Below are positions 10,625-21,473 of a DNA stretch of 64,000 nucleotides, piece after piece (the stretch's first letter is position 1; each line of letters begins with the position of its first letter). The stretch lies in the NCBI GenBank assembly GCA_019426215.1, contig CM033399.1:29025022-29089021 (forward strand), written 5' to 3'. Origin of the DNA: Buddleja alternifolia. Its lineage: Eukaryota > Streptophyta > Magnoliopsida > Lamiales > Scrophulariaceae. Made by a program: the position numbers and the translations under genes. A model generated the notes under the pieces. That model had not been told where the DNA came from. It ran no database searches and worked only from the letters and a program-made list of their open reading frames with translations.

Positions 10625-11560
10625 TAGGCCTGTCAATCAAGTCGAGTGTCTGGTCAAGCTCATGCTCGGCTTGATATTATGTGAGCTTTTATCACCAAGG
10701 CTTGAATTTGCACGGGCTTTTTATTTCAAAGTTTAGGCTCGGCTTGAAAATTAGTATGATCTTCGAGCCGAGCCCGAGCCGGCCCGAATTTGTTATCTTT
10801 TGAAAAACTTTAAGTAATAAAGTAATCTAATGTATAAATTAAAAAAAATAACAATTTTAAAGACATAAAAAAAGCAACATCATCCATGTTCTGATGACAA
10901 ATCATAACTAAAATATACTTTGAAAGATCTCATTTCATTGAAATATATGCTCCACGCATTAATTAAGATTGAAAAATAGTATAACTAAATATATGATAAA
11001 TTTACTTACAAAAAAAATTGATTTTGTCGTGAGTTGTGGGGAGAAGTAAATGAAATACAATTCTTGAAGACAAAAAGTTAGCAGTCCTCCAATGTCAGTT
11101 TATGTGAATTGTCATATGTTTGTATTGGATACAGTCTGGTACGTTTAAATTGATAGTTTTTTGCTTTTTTAATTCTTGAGTATAGTATTTTATAATAGGA
11201 AAATTTAGAATTGAATGTTGATTGATTTTAATAATTTTAATGCTTAATTTTAAATTTTGATATTTTCTGTGCAATCTGTAATTATTTACAAAAAAGTACT
11301 ATATTTTATTTTTGTATATAATATATGAAACATATAAATATATATATATATATATACACATGAATATATTTTCTTTTATGAGCGCGAGTCCAATTCAAGC
11401 CGAGCCTACTCTCGCTCACTCTCAGCTTGATTTCAAATTCAAGCCTTATCCTTGGGCTCTAGCTCGGCTTGGGCACGGGCGGCTTGTATAAAGCTCAGCT
11501 TGAAAATTATCATGTCGAGCTTCGGAGCTTCGAGCTGACTTGAGCTCATTGGCAGTCCTA
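10625..11560. mobile_element. hAT non-autonomous element (936 bp), 8-bp TSD
   Basis: The element starts TAGGCCTGTCAA and ends TTGGCAGTCCTA (imperfect inverted repeats). It is flanked by identical 8 bp duplications ATAATACC at 10617-10624 and 11561-11568. Both subterminal regions carry many GCTCGGCTTG / GAGCCGAGC words, as is usual where a hAT transposase binds repeated sites. The middle is AT-rich and non-coding, with a TA microsatellite at about 11336-11357. Confidence 0.88.
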
Positions 11561-11574
11561 ATAATACCATGTCA

Positions 11575-11730
11575 TAACCCAAAACTTGTGAGAGGTTTTA
11601 AGTTCAACTACTATCGCAAGTTGTGACTTTTCTCTGCTTATTTGAAGTTTTATAGGGTCTGTATAGCCCATGATTAAAAAATTATCGTCCCGAGTTTGTC
11701 AGGTGAAGATATCATTTCGTCTATAATTAA
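11575..11730 (+). repeat. second copy of the SINE-like repeat (partial)
   Basis: The stretch shares GTGAGAGGTTTTAAGTT (box B region) and TATAGGGTCTGTATAGCCC followed by CATGATTAAAAAATTATCG with the minus-strand copy at 9828-10005. The 5' part with box A is not visible; the copy begins just right of the hAT duplication, so the hAT element may have inserted into or beside it. Confidence 0.5.
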
Positions 11731-11831
11731 GGGGGAAAAAAACATGTCATGGTGGCTTCAGAAGAATATCCCCCCCCCCCCAAACTTTATATATATATAG
11801 GTAACGGAGCATACATACATTTTGTGATAGC

Positions 11832-12417
11832 CTATGATGCACAGATACGAATACGGGGATACGGGTACAGTATGATACAGATACGAGATACGACAAATTT
11901 TAAAATTAGAGGATACGATACGTTGGGGATACGCATATATATATAATATTTAAAAATAAATTTGAGTCAATATATTTACTAACATAAATAAAATTGCAAT
12001 ATTGACAGCATTTTATTGTTTATAAGTTAGTATAAATGATAGATATCACGTGAGGTAAGAAAAGAAAAAACATATATTTAAGAAGTGAAATCAAAGTGGT
12101 TTTCCTCTTTTAAGTTTCTTTTATTTGTTTAACTCTTTAACATACGATAAAAGTCATTATTATATTCTTATTTCAACATAAAAAAGTATTATATAATATT
12201 AAAAAAATACTCCGCCAGATACCCAATGTGTATCGGATACTTCAAAATTTGTATGAGATATGGCATTCGAAAGTATCCGATACGGTGTCCAATCTTTTTT
12301 ATTTATTTTAATTATTGGATACGTCAAATAGGTATCCGATACGTATTGAACAAGTATCAGACGAGTATGGATACGATACTGCACGGCTTCAATTTTAGAA
12401 GTATCCGTACATCATAG
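11832..12417. mobile_element. hAT MITE of the GATACG family (586 bp), 8-bp TSD
   Basis: The ends are CTATGATGCACAGATACG and, inverted, CTATGATGTACGGATAC, flanked by identical GTGATAGC copies (11824-11831 and 12418-12425). Both ends are packed with GATACG / CGTATC words (at least eight on the left side and ten on the right), which look like transposase-binding arrays. No ORF of substance is present. Confidence 0.88.
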
Positions 12418-12425
12418 GTGATAGC

Positions 12426-13650
12426 TAATTCATATTCAAATATAGTTGGTAGATTTTACCCAAGAAATGGGAATTTTTTATATCCACCAAGTCTTGTTCA
12501 ACATAATATCATTGTTGTAGCGTCATCTGAGCCATTTGGAGTTAATTGTGCAAAATAGATAAACATGTAACTTAATGGGTCTAGGAATAAGGAGAAACTC
12601 TATCTAAGCCCAATTCTATTTTTCATAGTCTTTATTTTTTTCACACTAATTATATATTATGTGTGGGCACTACACATTAATGTAAAAAGAAAAAAACATA
12701 AGAATATTCTAAGAGCATTAGTCTTAAAATTATTCCTAAGAATATGTTAGGATTTTTTTCATCCCCAAGCATCATCATGTGTTATTACCAATTAAGAAAC
12801 AAAAACTATCTTAGATTATTGAATGCTAGGTTGGACCCCTCACCTCCTACAATAAATATAAGAAAACGAATAGTGAACCCCCATAGAATAAAAGGTTTAA
12901 TTTTGAAATTCAGAAAGAAATAAGAGGCAACGAATGTCACACCCTATTGAGTTACTAACTTTCGTGTGATGGACCTTATGCATTTAATCATGGCCCCAAT
13001 ACCTGAGAAATTAACCGCCGGCATAGACGCCTGCTTTGACCTGCTCAAATTATGTTAAATGATAAATCAAACTACCAGATAAATGATTTAAAACTGTTAA
13101 AAACTTGTTTGAGTTTCGGTGTTGAAAATCTATTTGAGCTCGATTTGACGATAAAAACCCAACTTGAATGCCTCTCTTTATACGATAAATTTTGATTCTT
13201 GACTCGAGTTTAGTTTGATTAATTAGTAGAAAAAATGCCATAATTATGTGGAAAAAATTTAATCGACTCAATCTCAACAAGTGTTCGGCTTGATTTAAAC
13301 TCATTCTAACTTAGTTCAATTTGCCAGCAAACTAAGCATAAATTTATACAAATTTAGAAGCTCGATAATAACTTTAATAATATCTATCTCGATTTAAAAC
13401 CCAAATTATCAAACTCAATATAAAAAATATAATAAATTTTCAGTAAGGCAAGCTTCCTTGGAAAATTCTAGTCCCTCTTCCTTTTAGTTTCTGCAATTTA
13501 CTTTCTATATTTATTCTCACTATTTTAGTATTTCTATAGTTTGAACTTTAATTATTGTTTCCTTGTTGAATCTTTTAATTTCCATATTATTTCAACAATG
13601 ATCAATATTTGAACAATTTTTTAGGTATCTCTCGTACTATTATCGTATAG
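12426..13650. other. intergenic, no gene seen
   Basis: AT-rich sequence without a supportable gene. About 13120-13330 contains weak GAGCTCGA / CTCGAGTTT words like those in hAT elements, but no termini or duplication could be defined. Confidence 0.4.
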
Positions 13651-13653
13651 GAA

Positions 13654-13679
13654 ATATATATATATATATATATATATAT
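13654..13679. repeat. (TA)n microsatellite upstream of LEA_2 gene 1
   Basis: About 13 TA units lie 155 bp upstream of the start codon. It may also serve as the TATA region for the gene, but its low complexity prevents a firm promoter call. Confidence 0.7.
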
Positions 13680-13833
13680 TTATGGATGCATGTTTCAATC
13701 ATACTTATATAGTACTTGGCCGTTACATGTTATAAATCCAACTTCTCATCTTCTCTTCTGTCTTTAATTCCTTTCTTTAACATAACATATATATTTCCAA
13801 ACTATACTCATCTTCAACATCAAAAAAACAAAG

Positions 13834-14481
13834 ATGCAAGACAAAAGCCATCTAAATCCATTAACACAACCATCAAAACACCGCAAAAGCGACGAACAAC
13901 TCCCAACAATACAACCCTTCAATCCACAATCCCACCGCCAAAAGCGCAGCAGTAAATGCTTAGTTTACGTATTGCTCCTCGTCGTCTTACTAAGCATAGC
14001 TTTCTTAGTACTCGGGCTCGTCGTGCTGCGTATCAAGACTCCTACTCTTCGATTATCACTCGTCGCCATAAGAGACCTCCAATACGACGCCGCATCGCTT
14101 AACACGACTGTGGTCGCCGAAATTCGTTTACACAACATGAATTTCGGGCGCTTCGAGTTCCGTAGCGGAAACGCGACTTTGCTGTACGACAAGGCGACGA
14201 TTGGGGCGGCGACGATTTATGACGGGCGAATCGAAAGTAGAGAGAAGAAAGGTATGAATGTAACAGTGAAGGTGACGGCGTCTAATTACGAGTTATCTAA
14301 GAATTATATGAATATTAGTAGAGATATTAATCAGGGTTTGGTGAAGCTGAGGAGTTGTGCGAAGCTAAGAGGTGAAGTGCGTGCTATGAAGATTATTAAT
14401 AGGCAAAGAACTGCTGTTATGAATTGTACCATGGCTCTCAATTTGACGAGCAAACTGCTACAGGACTTGTCATGTCTATGA
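13834..14481 (+). CDS. LEA_2 / NDR1-HIN1-like membrane protein, gene 1
   Basis: 215 codons, intronless. A polar, basic N-terminus of about 42 residues (HRQKRSSK just before the membrane) is followed by one hydrophobic segment (about 43-65, LVYVLLLVVLLSIAFLVLGL) and an LEA_2 beta-sandwich domain (about 85-195). There are six potential N-glycosylation sites (NTT, NAT, NVT, NIS, NCT, NLT) and a conserved Cys pair near the end (CAKL, NCTM). This is the type II, N-in layout of NHL proteins, with the LEA_2 domain outside the plasma membrane; the family includes defence and stress proteins. ATG at 13834 is the first in frame after the upstream stops. A poly(A) signal-like AATAAA lies at 14528. The exact physiological role is not predictable from sequence. 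Confidence 0.9.
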   Translation: MQDKSHLNPLTQPSKHRKSDEQLPTIQPFNPQSHRQKRSSKCLVYVLLLVVLLSIAFLVLGLVVLRIKTPTLRLSLVAIRDLQYDAASLNTTVVAEIRLHNMNFGRFEFRSGNATLLYDKATIGAATIYDGRIESREKKGMNVTVKVTASNYELSKNYMNISRDINQGLVKLRSCAKLRGEVRAMKIINRQRTAVMNCTMALNLTSKLLQDLSCL

Positions 14482-14801
14482 ACAATTGTTCTTCTCCTCT
14501 ACAGTTACTCTATTTTTTAAAAAATTAAATAAAAATAAAACTGAAAATTCGGTAATTAATTCTTAGGTTATATACTTTTCAAAAAAAAGTTCTTAGGTTA
14601 TATATACTTAGTTTATAGCGTTTCTTTTGTGTGAAATTAATATCTTGGTTGTTTTATTAGATTTGTATATAGTTGTTTACGGTTGCATTATATTGAACGA
14701 TTTAAGAGAAGAATTAACAGCAAGAATTTCAATAGAGTCGAAGAAGTTGGTAGCTCTCAGGTATTTATTTAGGTGCATTCTTCACCTTTCCGTTTTATAG
14801 T

Positions 14802-15335
14802 TGATATGGGTGGAAGTGAAAATAATCTATTGGGTCAAGCTGACAAGCTCATACATAAATAGGTCAAATAAGCCTATAAATTAGAAAAGGTCAAGCCCAA
14901 GTCAACAGTAACGCAGCTAGAGTGCCAGCCCGACGCGAAGCTGGACCAGGGTCTACAAAAGGAAAGAAAAATTTTAGGAGACAAGATCCAATTAAAATAT
15001 AAATTAAGTTTAATCCAAGATATCAGTCAAATACTTACCAACAAAGGCATGAGCAATCAAATCGAATCAAGGCATAATATCAGGACCCCGCAAATCCAGC
15101 CTAACGAAGTCAAACCTGCCACAGATATAAATGGAGGGAGATCAGCCCGATTTTACCTATCTTATTTAGCCCGATACCATTCAACTTGTATAAATACATA
15201 CTTTGGATGATGAATAAACTTCTTATGTTCTTATGCAATATTCTCTCTCATTATTTACGCATTATTTACTTATATTACACTCAATTTCTTACAATTAATA
15301 TATAACTATTATTGGTGTGAATCGGATACGCATCA
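14802..15335 (+). repeat. solo LTR (534 bp), TSD ATAGT
   Basis: The sequence runs from TGATATGGGTGG to GGATACGCATCA with identical 5 bp duplications ATAGT at 14797-14801 and 15336-15340. A TATA-like TTGTATAAATACATAC lies near 15190, followed by a pyrimidine-rich region, as expected for an LTR promoter and U5. No internal retrotransposon sequence is next to it. It is probably a gypsy-type LTR, but no coding evidence exists. Confidence 0.65.
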
Positions 15336-15340
15336 ATAGT

Positions 15341-15500
15341 GATAGAAAGACTTACAATATTATCCATCTCGTATCCAGGGCGTATTCATTCAGTATTCAG
15401 ATTTTTATTTTATCTTTTTTATTTTGGATACTTTAAAAATATATCCGAGCTGTTTTTGCCCGTATCCGATTCGAATACGATAATACTGCACGAGACGACT
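15341..15500. mobile_element. degenerate fragment related to the GATACG hAT family
   Basis: CGTATCC, GGATAC and CCGATTCGAATACGATAATACTGCACG resemble the right part of the 11832-12417 element (which has GATACGATACTGCACGG). Neither end nor duplication is intact. Confidence 0.5.
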
Positions 15501-16171
15501 TTTTAATGTGTCCGTTGTATGACTATATCTCCAAATGAAGGAGAAACTATAAAGAAACGATAAGAACAAATATAGGCATAAGAAGATCCTACTCACTCTT
15601 ATGACTATGTCTCCACTCATATTGAGTACGGTTACATCTAACTGTTCGCTAAACACACTCTAACGGCATGATACAACATTTCCTTTGTGACCCAATGAGA
15701 AATGACTAGGCAATCAGCCCAGTTTGGATTCCTGTGTTTCATCTCCTATCCATTTACTTATATGCATGAGACTTGTATAACTTTTTTTTTAAAATATGCA
15801 AATAATGTGAGTTTTATATATATTCACTTGTGTATACAAGTAAATGAAATAAGAAATACGTGCAACACAATTTTGTAGTTGATAATTCAGTTTGAAACCA
15901 AATAACCCCCTCATGAACATAATGTCCAAATTAAAATGCAGAGAATATAATGCCCCTCTTGTAATAATAATATGTTAAGAAAAATAACTTACCAATTATA
16001 TGACAAGTATAATACACTCTCTTTGTGAAATACATTTGGGTGCGGCCAAGTTGGGTATGAGCTAGAATTTTCCCATGTATTACCTATACTACACATTGAA
16101 GCGCAGCAATATAACACCTCACACTACACTTTGAAATGCAGTAAATAATTTAAACATAATTAGTTAAAAAC
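15501..16171. other. intergenic, no gene seen
   Basis: AT-rich sequence with no supportable gene or terminal repeats. Confidence 0.4.
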
Positions 16172-16174
16172 TAA

Positions 16175-16591
16175 GGGTATGTTTGGTTATGTTTTCAACT
16201 CATGTTTGGTCCAAAATCCCCACCAAACAATGTTTGGCTCACACAATATTTGATAAAAAATACACTACTTTTTTTGTCCAAAAAAAACATAATAATTATT
16301 TTCCATCTTTCTACACCTACTTTGTCTCTACACTCCTCTACACTCCTCTCTATGTGCTCTCTCTCTTCTCTCTCCTCTCTATCAGATAAAAGCTTCATGA
16401 TATGACTGCTACAGTAACTTTTGTTCCCTCTAAAAACAAAACCAAACATTATCTCACCAAAAAAACACACCCAAAAACCAACTCCCAGAATAAAACCAAA
16501 CACAATCTCATCAAACACGCACGTGTCCCCATAAATTTTTCACCAATAATTCTCACCAAAATACCATCCCAAAACATAACCAAACATAGCC
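16175..16591. mobile_element. Tourist-like (PIF/Harbinger) MITE, TAA duplication
   Basis: Inverted termini GGGTATGTTTGGTTATG and CATAACCAAACATAGCC are flanked by TAA at 16172-16174 and 16592-16594. The three-base TAA duplication and GGG...TTTGGTT termini are typical of Tourist MITEs. The interior holds a CTCTC-rich microsatellite (about 16330-16382) that opens long but meaningless frames on both strands. Confidence 0.85.
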
Positions 16592-16870
16592 TAAGTATTA
16601 CAAATTCAATATTATATTCGTACATTTCGATCTTACGTAAAAGTAATTTGAAAAGCACTGTTGCATAACAACATAAATGAAGTTGTTATTAGTACATATA
16701 TATGTCATGTTAATAACAGCAATTGCGGCTAAATGAAAACGAACTATTTCATTTCCATGTGTATGCATTTTATTTAACATGAAAGCCCACAAAGAGAAAA
16801 AGTATGTAAAAGAATTTCATGGCAGGCGGGAATTAAATGCCGTCGTCCTTAATATATTTAAATAAAGAAT

Positions 16871-17839
16871 TGCCGGATAAAATGGTTTTACAATGGTTCC
16901 TACTATTTTTATGTATGCAATTCGAATACTGTAAATATTCGGGATATTAAAGATTATTGGATAATCTTAATTTACATTCTGAGTAAATGAGTTTAATATT
17001 TCGAATTTCTCAAATCGGATTTGTAACGAATGAGAAATTAAGTGTTAAAATGAGGGGTTTGAACTTATGTATCCAACATTGAATATACACCATATTTTAA
17101 TTAGGTGTATAAGACTTTGCCTCAAGGTAAAGTGTTGGCCCTTTGGGTCATCCACTTTGGGTCTTTGTGTGAAAGGTGGAGGAGCTATGAAATTGGGGTT
17201 ACGCACAATTTCTTAGCTCTTCACTCGGGCGGTCCGGTGGACCGGACCACCGACTCGGGCTCGGGTCGTGGGCCTTGAGGCTTGATGTGTGTATAGTGTG
17301 AGATCCAACAAATAGAAATCTAACTTTATTAAAACCAATTTGAATTAATAAAATGCTGGCCACATTTTTTAATTCAAATTTATTTTAATTCAGTCTTCTA
17401 GAAGGATCTTTGACTGCAAGTCCAACAGTCACATTTTCCATAACAGCTGATTTTGTTTGCTGTTATAGAAAATGTTTATGGCAGAATTAATTTTTTCGTT
17501 TAATACTATCTGATTTTTCAGCTATAAAAGGCTCCTCCAACTTCATATTTTTCACACCAACTCAAAGCACAAATTCTCTCTAGTGTTTTTGAGTTCTTCA
17601 AATATTCATATCTTCATCTTTCTTGAGATTTCAGCAAAATAGTAAAGTTCGTTGTTTTTCCGAAATTGAAGTGGTTCAATTTTCAGTAAAGTTTTCATTG
17701 TATTTTAGGACTCGTTTTGTCAAAGCTGATACCACCTATAGCCGGGGCAATTTCGAGTTCAGGATAAAGTTCATTCTCACCTAGAAAAATTCCTCATCCT
17801 TTATTGCATTTTCAGTTTGTTTGTTAAATTTGTTCAACA
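16871..17839 (+). repeat. solo LTR of a copia family related to the 42.2 kb element
   Basis: The sequence runs from TGCCGGATAAAATGG to TTTGTTCAACA with identical AGAAT duplications at 16866-16870 and 17840-17844. Much of it aligns with the LTR at 42221-43285: the TTTCGAATTTCTC block with AACGAATGAGAAATTAA, the GGTGGACCGGACCA block, AAGTGGTTCAAT, and TACCACCTATAGCCGGGGCAAT. It is a divergent member of the same LTR family, left by recombination between two LTRs. Confidence 0.82.
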
Positions 17840-17844
17840 AGAAT

Positions 17845-18128
17845 AAAATAACTAGAATTTCGACCAATATTAGTGATAAATATAATGTGAAGATATTTTA
17901 ATGCATGGAGCCTTACGCTTCGGACGACCGAAGTCGGAACTTTGTACATGAATTGATGAAACTGGAGTTGGACAGTTGCAACTAATCATATGAGGAAAAC
18001 AATATCCCACTCATATATATATATATTTGATGTGGATCATACGCCAAAAACCACATAATACCCTCACTTTGGAACATGCTTACGTATAGCTAATTAAGAT
18101 AAAGATCCTCGTGTTTTTCATATCTATC
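17845..18128. other. intergenic, no gene seen
   Basis: Non-coding AT-rich sequence with a short TA run near 18017. Confidence 0.4.
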
Positions 18129-18131
18129 GTA

Positions 18132-18531
18132 CACTACGAAAAATTTAATTTTTGCCCATATTAATAAACTATGGTGAAAAATTCATTTGCCATAATTAAA
18201 ATCAATTGACCATGGTTTTACCTCGGTTTGAACCGTGGTTTTTGCAAGCTTGTTCAAAACATCGTCCATGACTTATAATCATGGTTAATGTTTTGTTTAT
18301 TATAAAGATCCTGGGTCTTAGCCATTGTAAAAAAGTGCTAGATTAGCATTTCTTCCACCACGGCTAGTTAGAGTTTAAAACAATTAGCATTCTTTTTTAC
18401 CATGGCTAATGTCAGTGTGGCTATATGAAACATCTACCACGACCAATTAGCCATGAGTTTAGACTGCTATAGACCACAGCTTCAGACCATGACGTATATT
18501 TTTATTGTCAATATTCAATTTTCTTGTAGTG
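18132..18531. mobile_element. CACTA MITE (400 bp), TSD GTA
   Basis: The element starts CACTACGAAAAATTT and ends AATTTTCTTGTAGTG, with 3 bp duplications GTA at 18129-18131 and 18532-18534. Subterminal CCATGG / CCACGG-type words recur on both sides, as in En/Spm elements. Non-coding. Confidence 0.85.
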
Positions 18532-18534
18532 GTA

Positions 18535-19095
18535 TCAACCCGAGATATGAGCCAATACAAAACCCACCAATTGGAACGTAAATCATAATCATGTGTACCA
18601 AATAAAGGTAGAATATTTATACCCAAAGCTTAACTGAAACCCAATAAATAATAGACCTTGATATCCCGAGTAATAGGAAAATTGAGCCCCAATTTAGATA
18701 GGTACAAGCCTCGACCCCGACCTTAAAAGAACCCAACATTCTGACCTTAAAAGGTCGAGCACATAGTGTTCGACCTCAATAGCCGGCCTTGTGGTCAACG
18801 TTCTACCACCACATCATTGGTTGAACACATAGGGTTCGAGCTGGATTCCGGCTTGATCAAGACCAACCACAACGTGTGTTACCTACAACACATTAAACCC
18901 GACATTGTTGTCATGTTCTAGCTGAAGAGACAATTAAGTTTGACACAATAAGATTGGACATGCGGGACAGACCACGTGAAAGGCACGGGACTAGGGAAGT
19001 TGAGTACCATACATAGGATATGAAAAACATAGTTTAGGAATTTTTGGCATTTTGAGAGCTTACACACACTTGTAATTCAATTTTTAGTATTCTAA
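18535..19095. other. LTR-like remnant, unclassified
   Basis: GC-richer DNA with repeated short phrases (CCTTAAAAG.ACCC, GGTCGAGCACATAG, GGTTGAACACATAGGGTTCGAGC). It looks like old retrotransposon or LTR sequence, but I found no termini or duplication. Confidence 0.35.
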
Positions 19096-19104
19096 TAGCA
19101 ATAT

Positions 19105-19815
19105 GGATTGATATTCGCACTCCTCTTTTTGATAATCACACTCCACCCAACTTTATATTTTCATTCTTTTACCAATATACCCTTGTATTTATTAAATAAT
19201 ACTTGACTTAATTTATTTGATGAACAAATAACCTTTTCATCATTATTTGAAATTCTAGTATTAAAAATGTGAATAGCCTTTTTTATTAAACTGATATTAA
19301 AGAAAAGTTTTTAAAATATATAAATTTAATTTTTTTTAACAACTTGAAGACGATACCATTCAAGCCGTTTTCATATATTTCTTTATATTTTTCTTTTGGA
19401 AAGATCAAGAAAGAGGCGCCTTTTTCATGGATATTATTTTACTTTTTTCAGAAGTTGTTAGAAACAACACCGGTTTATTTACTATATAAATATAAAATTC
19501 ATGAAAACGGCACCATTTTCCTGAATTTTCCAAAACAAAAAAAAATGAAAGTGATGAAAACGGCTTGGATGGTGCCACCTTCAAGTTGTTAAAATTATAT
19601 AATTAAATTTATAATATTTTCAATTTTTTTTTATTTTAATAAAAAAGTCATTCACGTTTCTAATACTAGAATTCCAAATAATAATGGAAAGACTTATTTG
19701 TCCATTGAATTCGTCAAGTATTGTTTAGTAAATAAAAAAGTATATTGGTAAAAGAATGAAAATATAAAATTAGGTGGAGTGTGATTATCAAAAATAGGAG
19801 TGCGAATATCAATCC
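19105..19815. mobile_element. foldback element with ~190 bp inverted arms
   Basis: The left arm begins GGATTGATATTCGCACTCC and the right arm ends GGAGTGCGAATATCAATCC. Complementarity continues inward through TAATCACACTCCACC, AAAGAATGAAAATATAAA and AATACTAGAATT. A second, inner inverted pair lies at about 19344-19375 and 19555-19587 (CAAGCCGTTTTCAT on each strand). The termini match the family of 8161-9202, so Mutator-like is likely, but no clean 9 bp duplication is seen here. Confidence 0.72.
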
Positions 19816-20026
19816 TGCATATATCATTTTTTTGTGCCCCATAACTTGTTCATATTTTTTTGTTCTTTGAGATCATATTAATTATTTACGATATTTGACG
19901 ATGATCATCCGTACCCACTAAAATACTGACATGTGGCACCCTAGAGATTTGCATATGCATCTAGATTATGTTTAAGACATCCTCATTTACTAGGATTAAA
20001 TACACATTTAAGACGCTGTAAAATTT

Positions 20027-20621
20027 AGGGAAATATACTAACACTCCCTTGAAAAAAAGAATTTATATTCAAAAAACTTAGGATAATATTTTTCATTCCA
20101 AAAAACTCAACCCATCAACTTTTCATTCAAAAAATCTTAAATTTAAATAATAAATTTATGGATTGAATTGCCCTTAACATTCGAGATTAAGAATTTATAA
20201 ACTCTACTTTCTTATAGGGATTTATTTATTTAAAATTTTTATATTGATATTGATACTAATTATGATTTCAAAATTTAAGTTTCAAATTTTAATATTCTTA
20301 AAATTTAAGAAAAAATATTTTTAGATAATTACCATGTTAAATTAAAAGTAAATTATATAAAAATATTTAAATTTAGAAGATTAAAATCATATTATGTGAT
20401 TTATCAATTTGAAACATCCAAAACTAAAAGATTTCAATATAAAATATCAATTGTACAATTCTTACCTTAAAAAATAAAGGGTAATTTAGTTCAAAAAGTT
20501 GATGATATTGATTTTTTGATTTTTTTTCCGAATGAAAAGTTTGTAGAATGATGTTTTGAGATTGAAAAATATTTTCATAAATTTTTTTGAATATTTTAGG
20601 GGGGATTTAATAATTTTTCCT
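20027..20621. mobile_element. MITE-like imperfect inverted repeat
   Basis: The left part (AGGGAAATATACTAACACTCCC, then TTTTTCATTCCAAAAAAC) is roughly mirrored at the right (GAATGAAAAGTTTG, then GGGGGGATTTAATAATTTTTCCT). The arms are diverged and the superfamily is undetermined. Confidence 0.5.
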
Positions 20622-20857
20622 ATAATTTATTATTGACCTTCTGGTTTGAATGCTGACTTGATAGTTTGATGATTGATCTTCTAAACTGAAGTTGAATTTG
20701 CTATTAATGTGAGTTAGTCTAGCAAACCATCAGAATTGCTCTAGGTTTTGTGATCTTGATGTCAAATACGCCCTCCGTAAATCGCATATTGACATTCACT
20801 TCGATATAATATAAAGTCTACATTTCTTTAACCACCATATTGATTCTTTGTTTCATT

Positions 20858-20913
20858 AACTATATTGGAGATTTCTTATAAAAAAAAAAAAAAAAAACTA
20901 TATTGGAGATTTC
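20858..20913. repeat. poly(A)-only insertion with 18-bp duplication
   Basis: Two identical 18 bp copies of AACTATATTGGAGATTTC (20858-20875 and 20896-20913) flank only TTATA plus an A run. This fits a LINE-machinery retroposition that copied nothing but a tail. Local duplication with A-run growth is the alternative. Confidence 0.65.
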
Positions 20914-21470
20914 GATCTTGTAAGACTTCCAAGTATCATAGAACTTATATTGTAGTTCAACATCATTGATTCAAAAAACTACATAAATCATTTTCATATA
21001 ACATTGAGAAAAATAATTAAGTTGATTTTTTTTTTTAATTCTAGGGAGGAGGCGCATATCCTAGACTTTTAGCCCGACAGACTCGGAGTTGTAGTCGTAT
21101 TCTGAGATCACAGGGTCTCCATTTTGTCAAGTTCTAGTAACGTGGTTACATCCTCATTCCGGGTATGATTAACACCCAAATCGCCGCTAAGGCCCAATTT
21201 TGTCAGTATATGCATCCGTTGCTTGATTTGCTTCTCTCCAAATTGAAGTAAGTCCCACGTCCCATGGGCAATAATTAAGTTGGTTGATGATGATATAATA
21301 CCAACTAGCTAGACATTAAATTATTGAGGGCTGTAATTACATTGATTTCAACCCAAGCCCATCTAGGCCTTAACCAAATTCCCTTTGTAATTTGGTCCTT
21401 TTATCTGACTTGAAAAGGAACCAATAGATCCAGGACAATAAGACCATTCTATTTCACGAGCTCATTCCGT
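20914..21470. other. intergenic, no gene seen
   Basis: No supportable coding sequence. The 21040-21190 stretch is less AT-rich (GCCCGACAGACTCGG, CACAGGGTCTCC) and may be an old repeat. Confidence 0.35.
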
Positions 21471-21473
21471 TCT

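Noticed and set aside
16195..16518. 107-codon minus-strand frame and overlapping plus-strand frames
   Set aside because: They lie within a Tourist MITE with CT-rich microsatellite; low complexity explains them.
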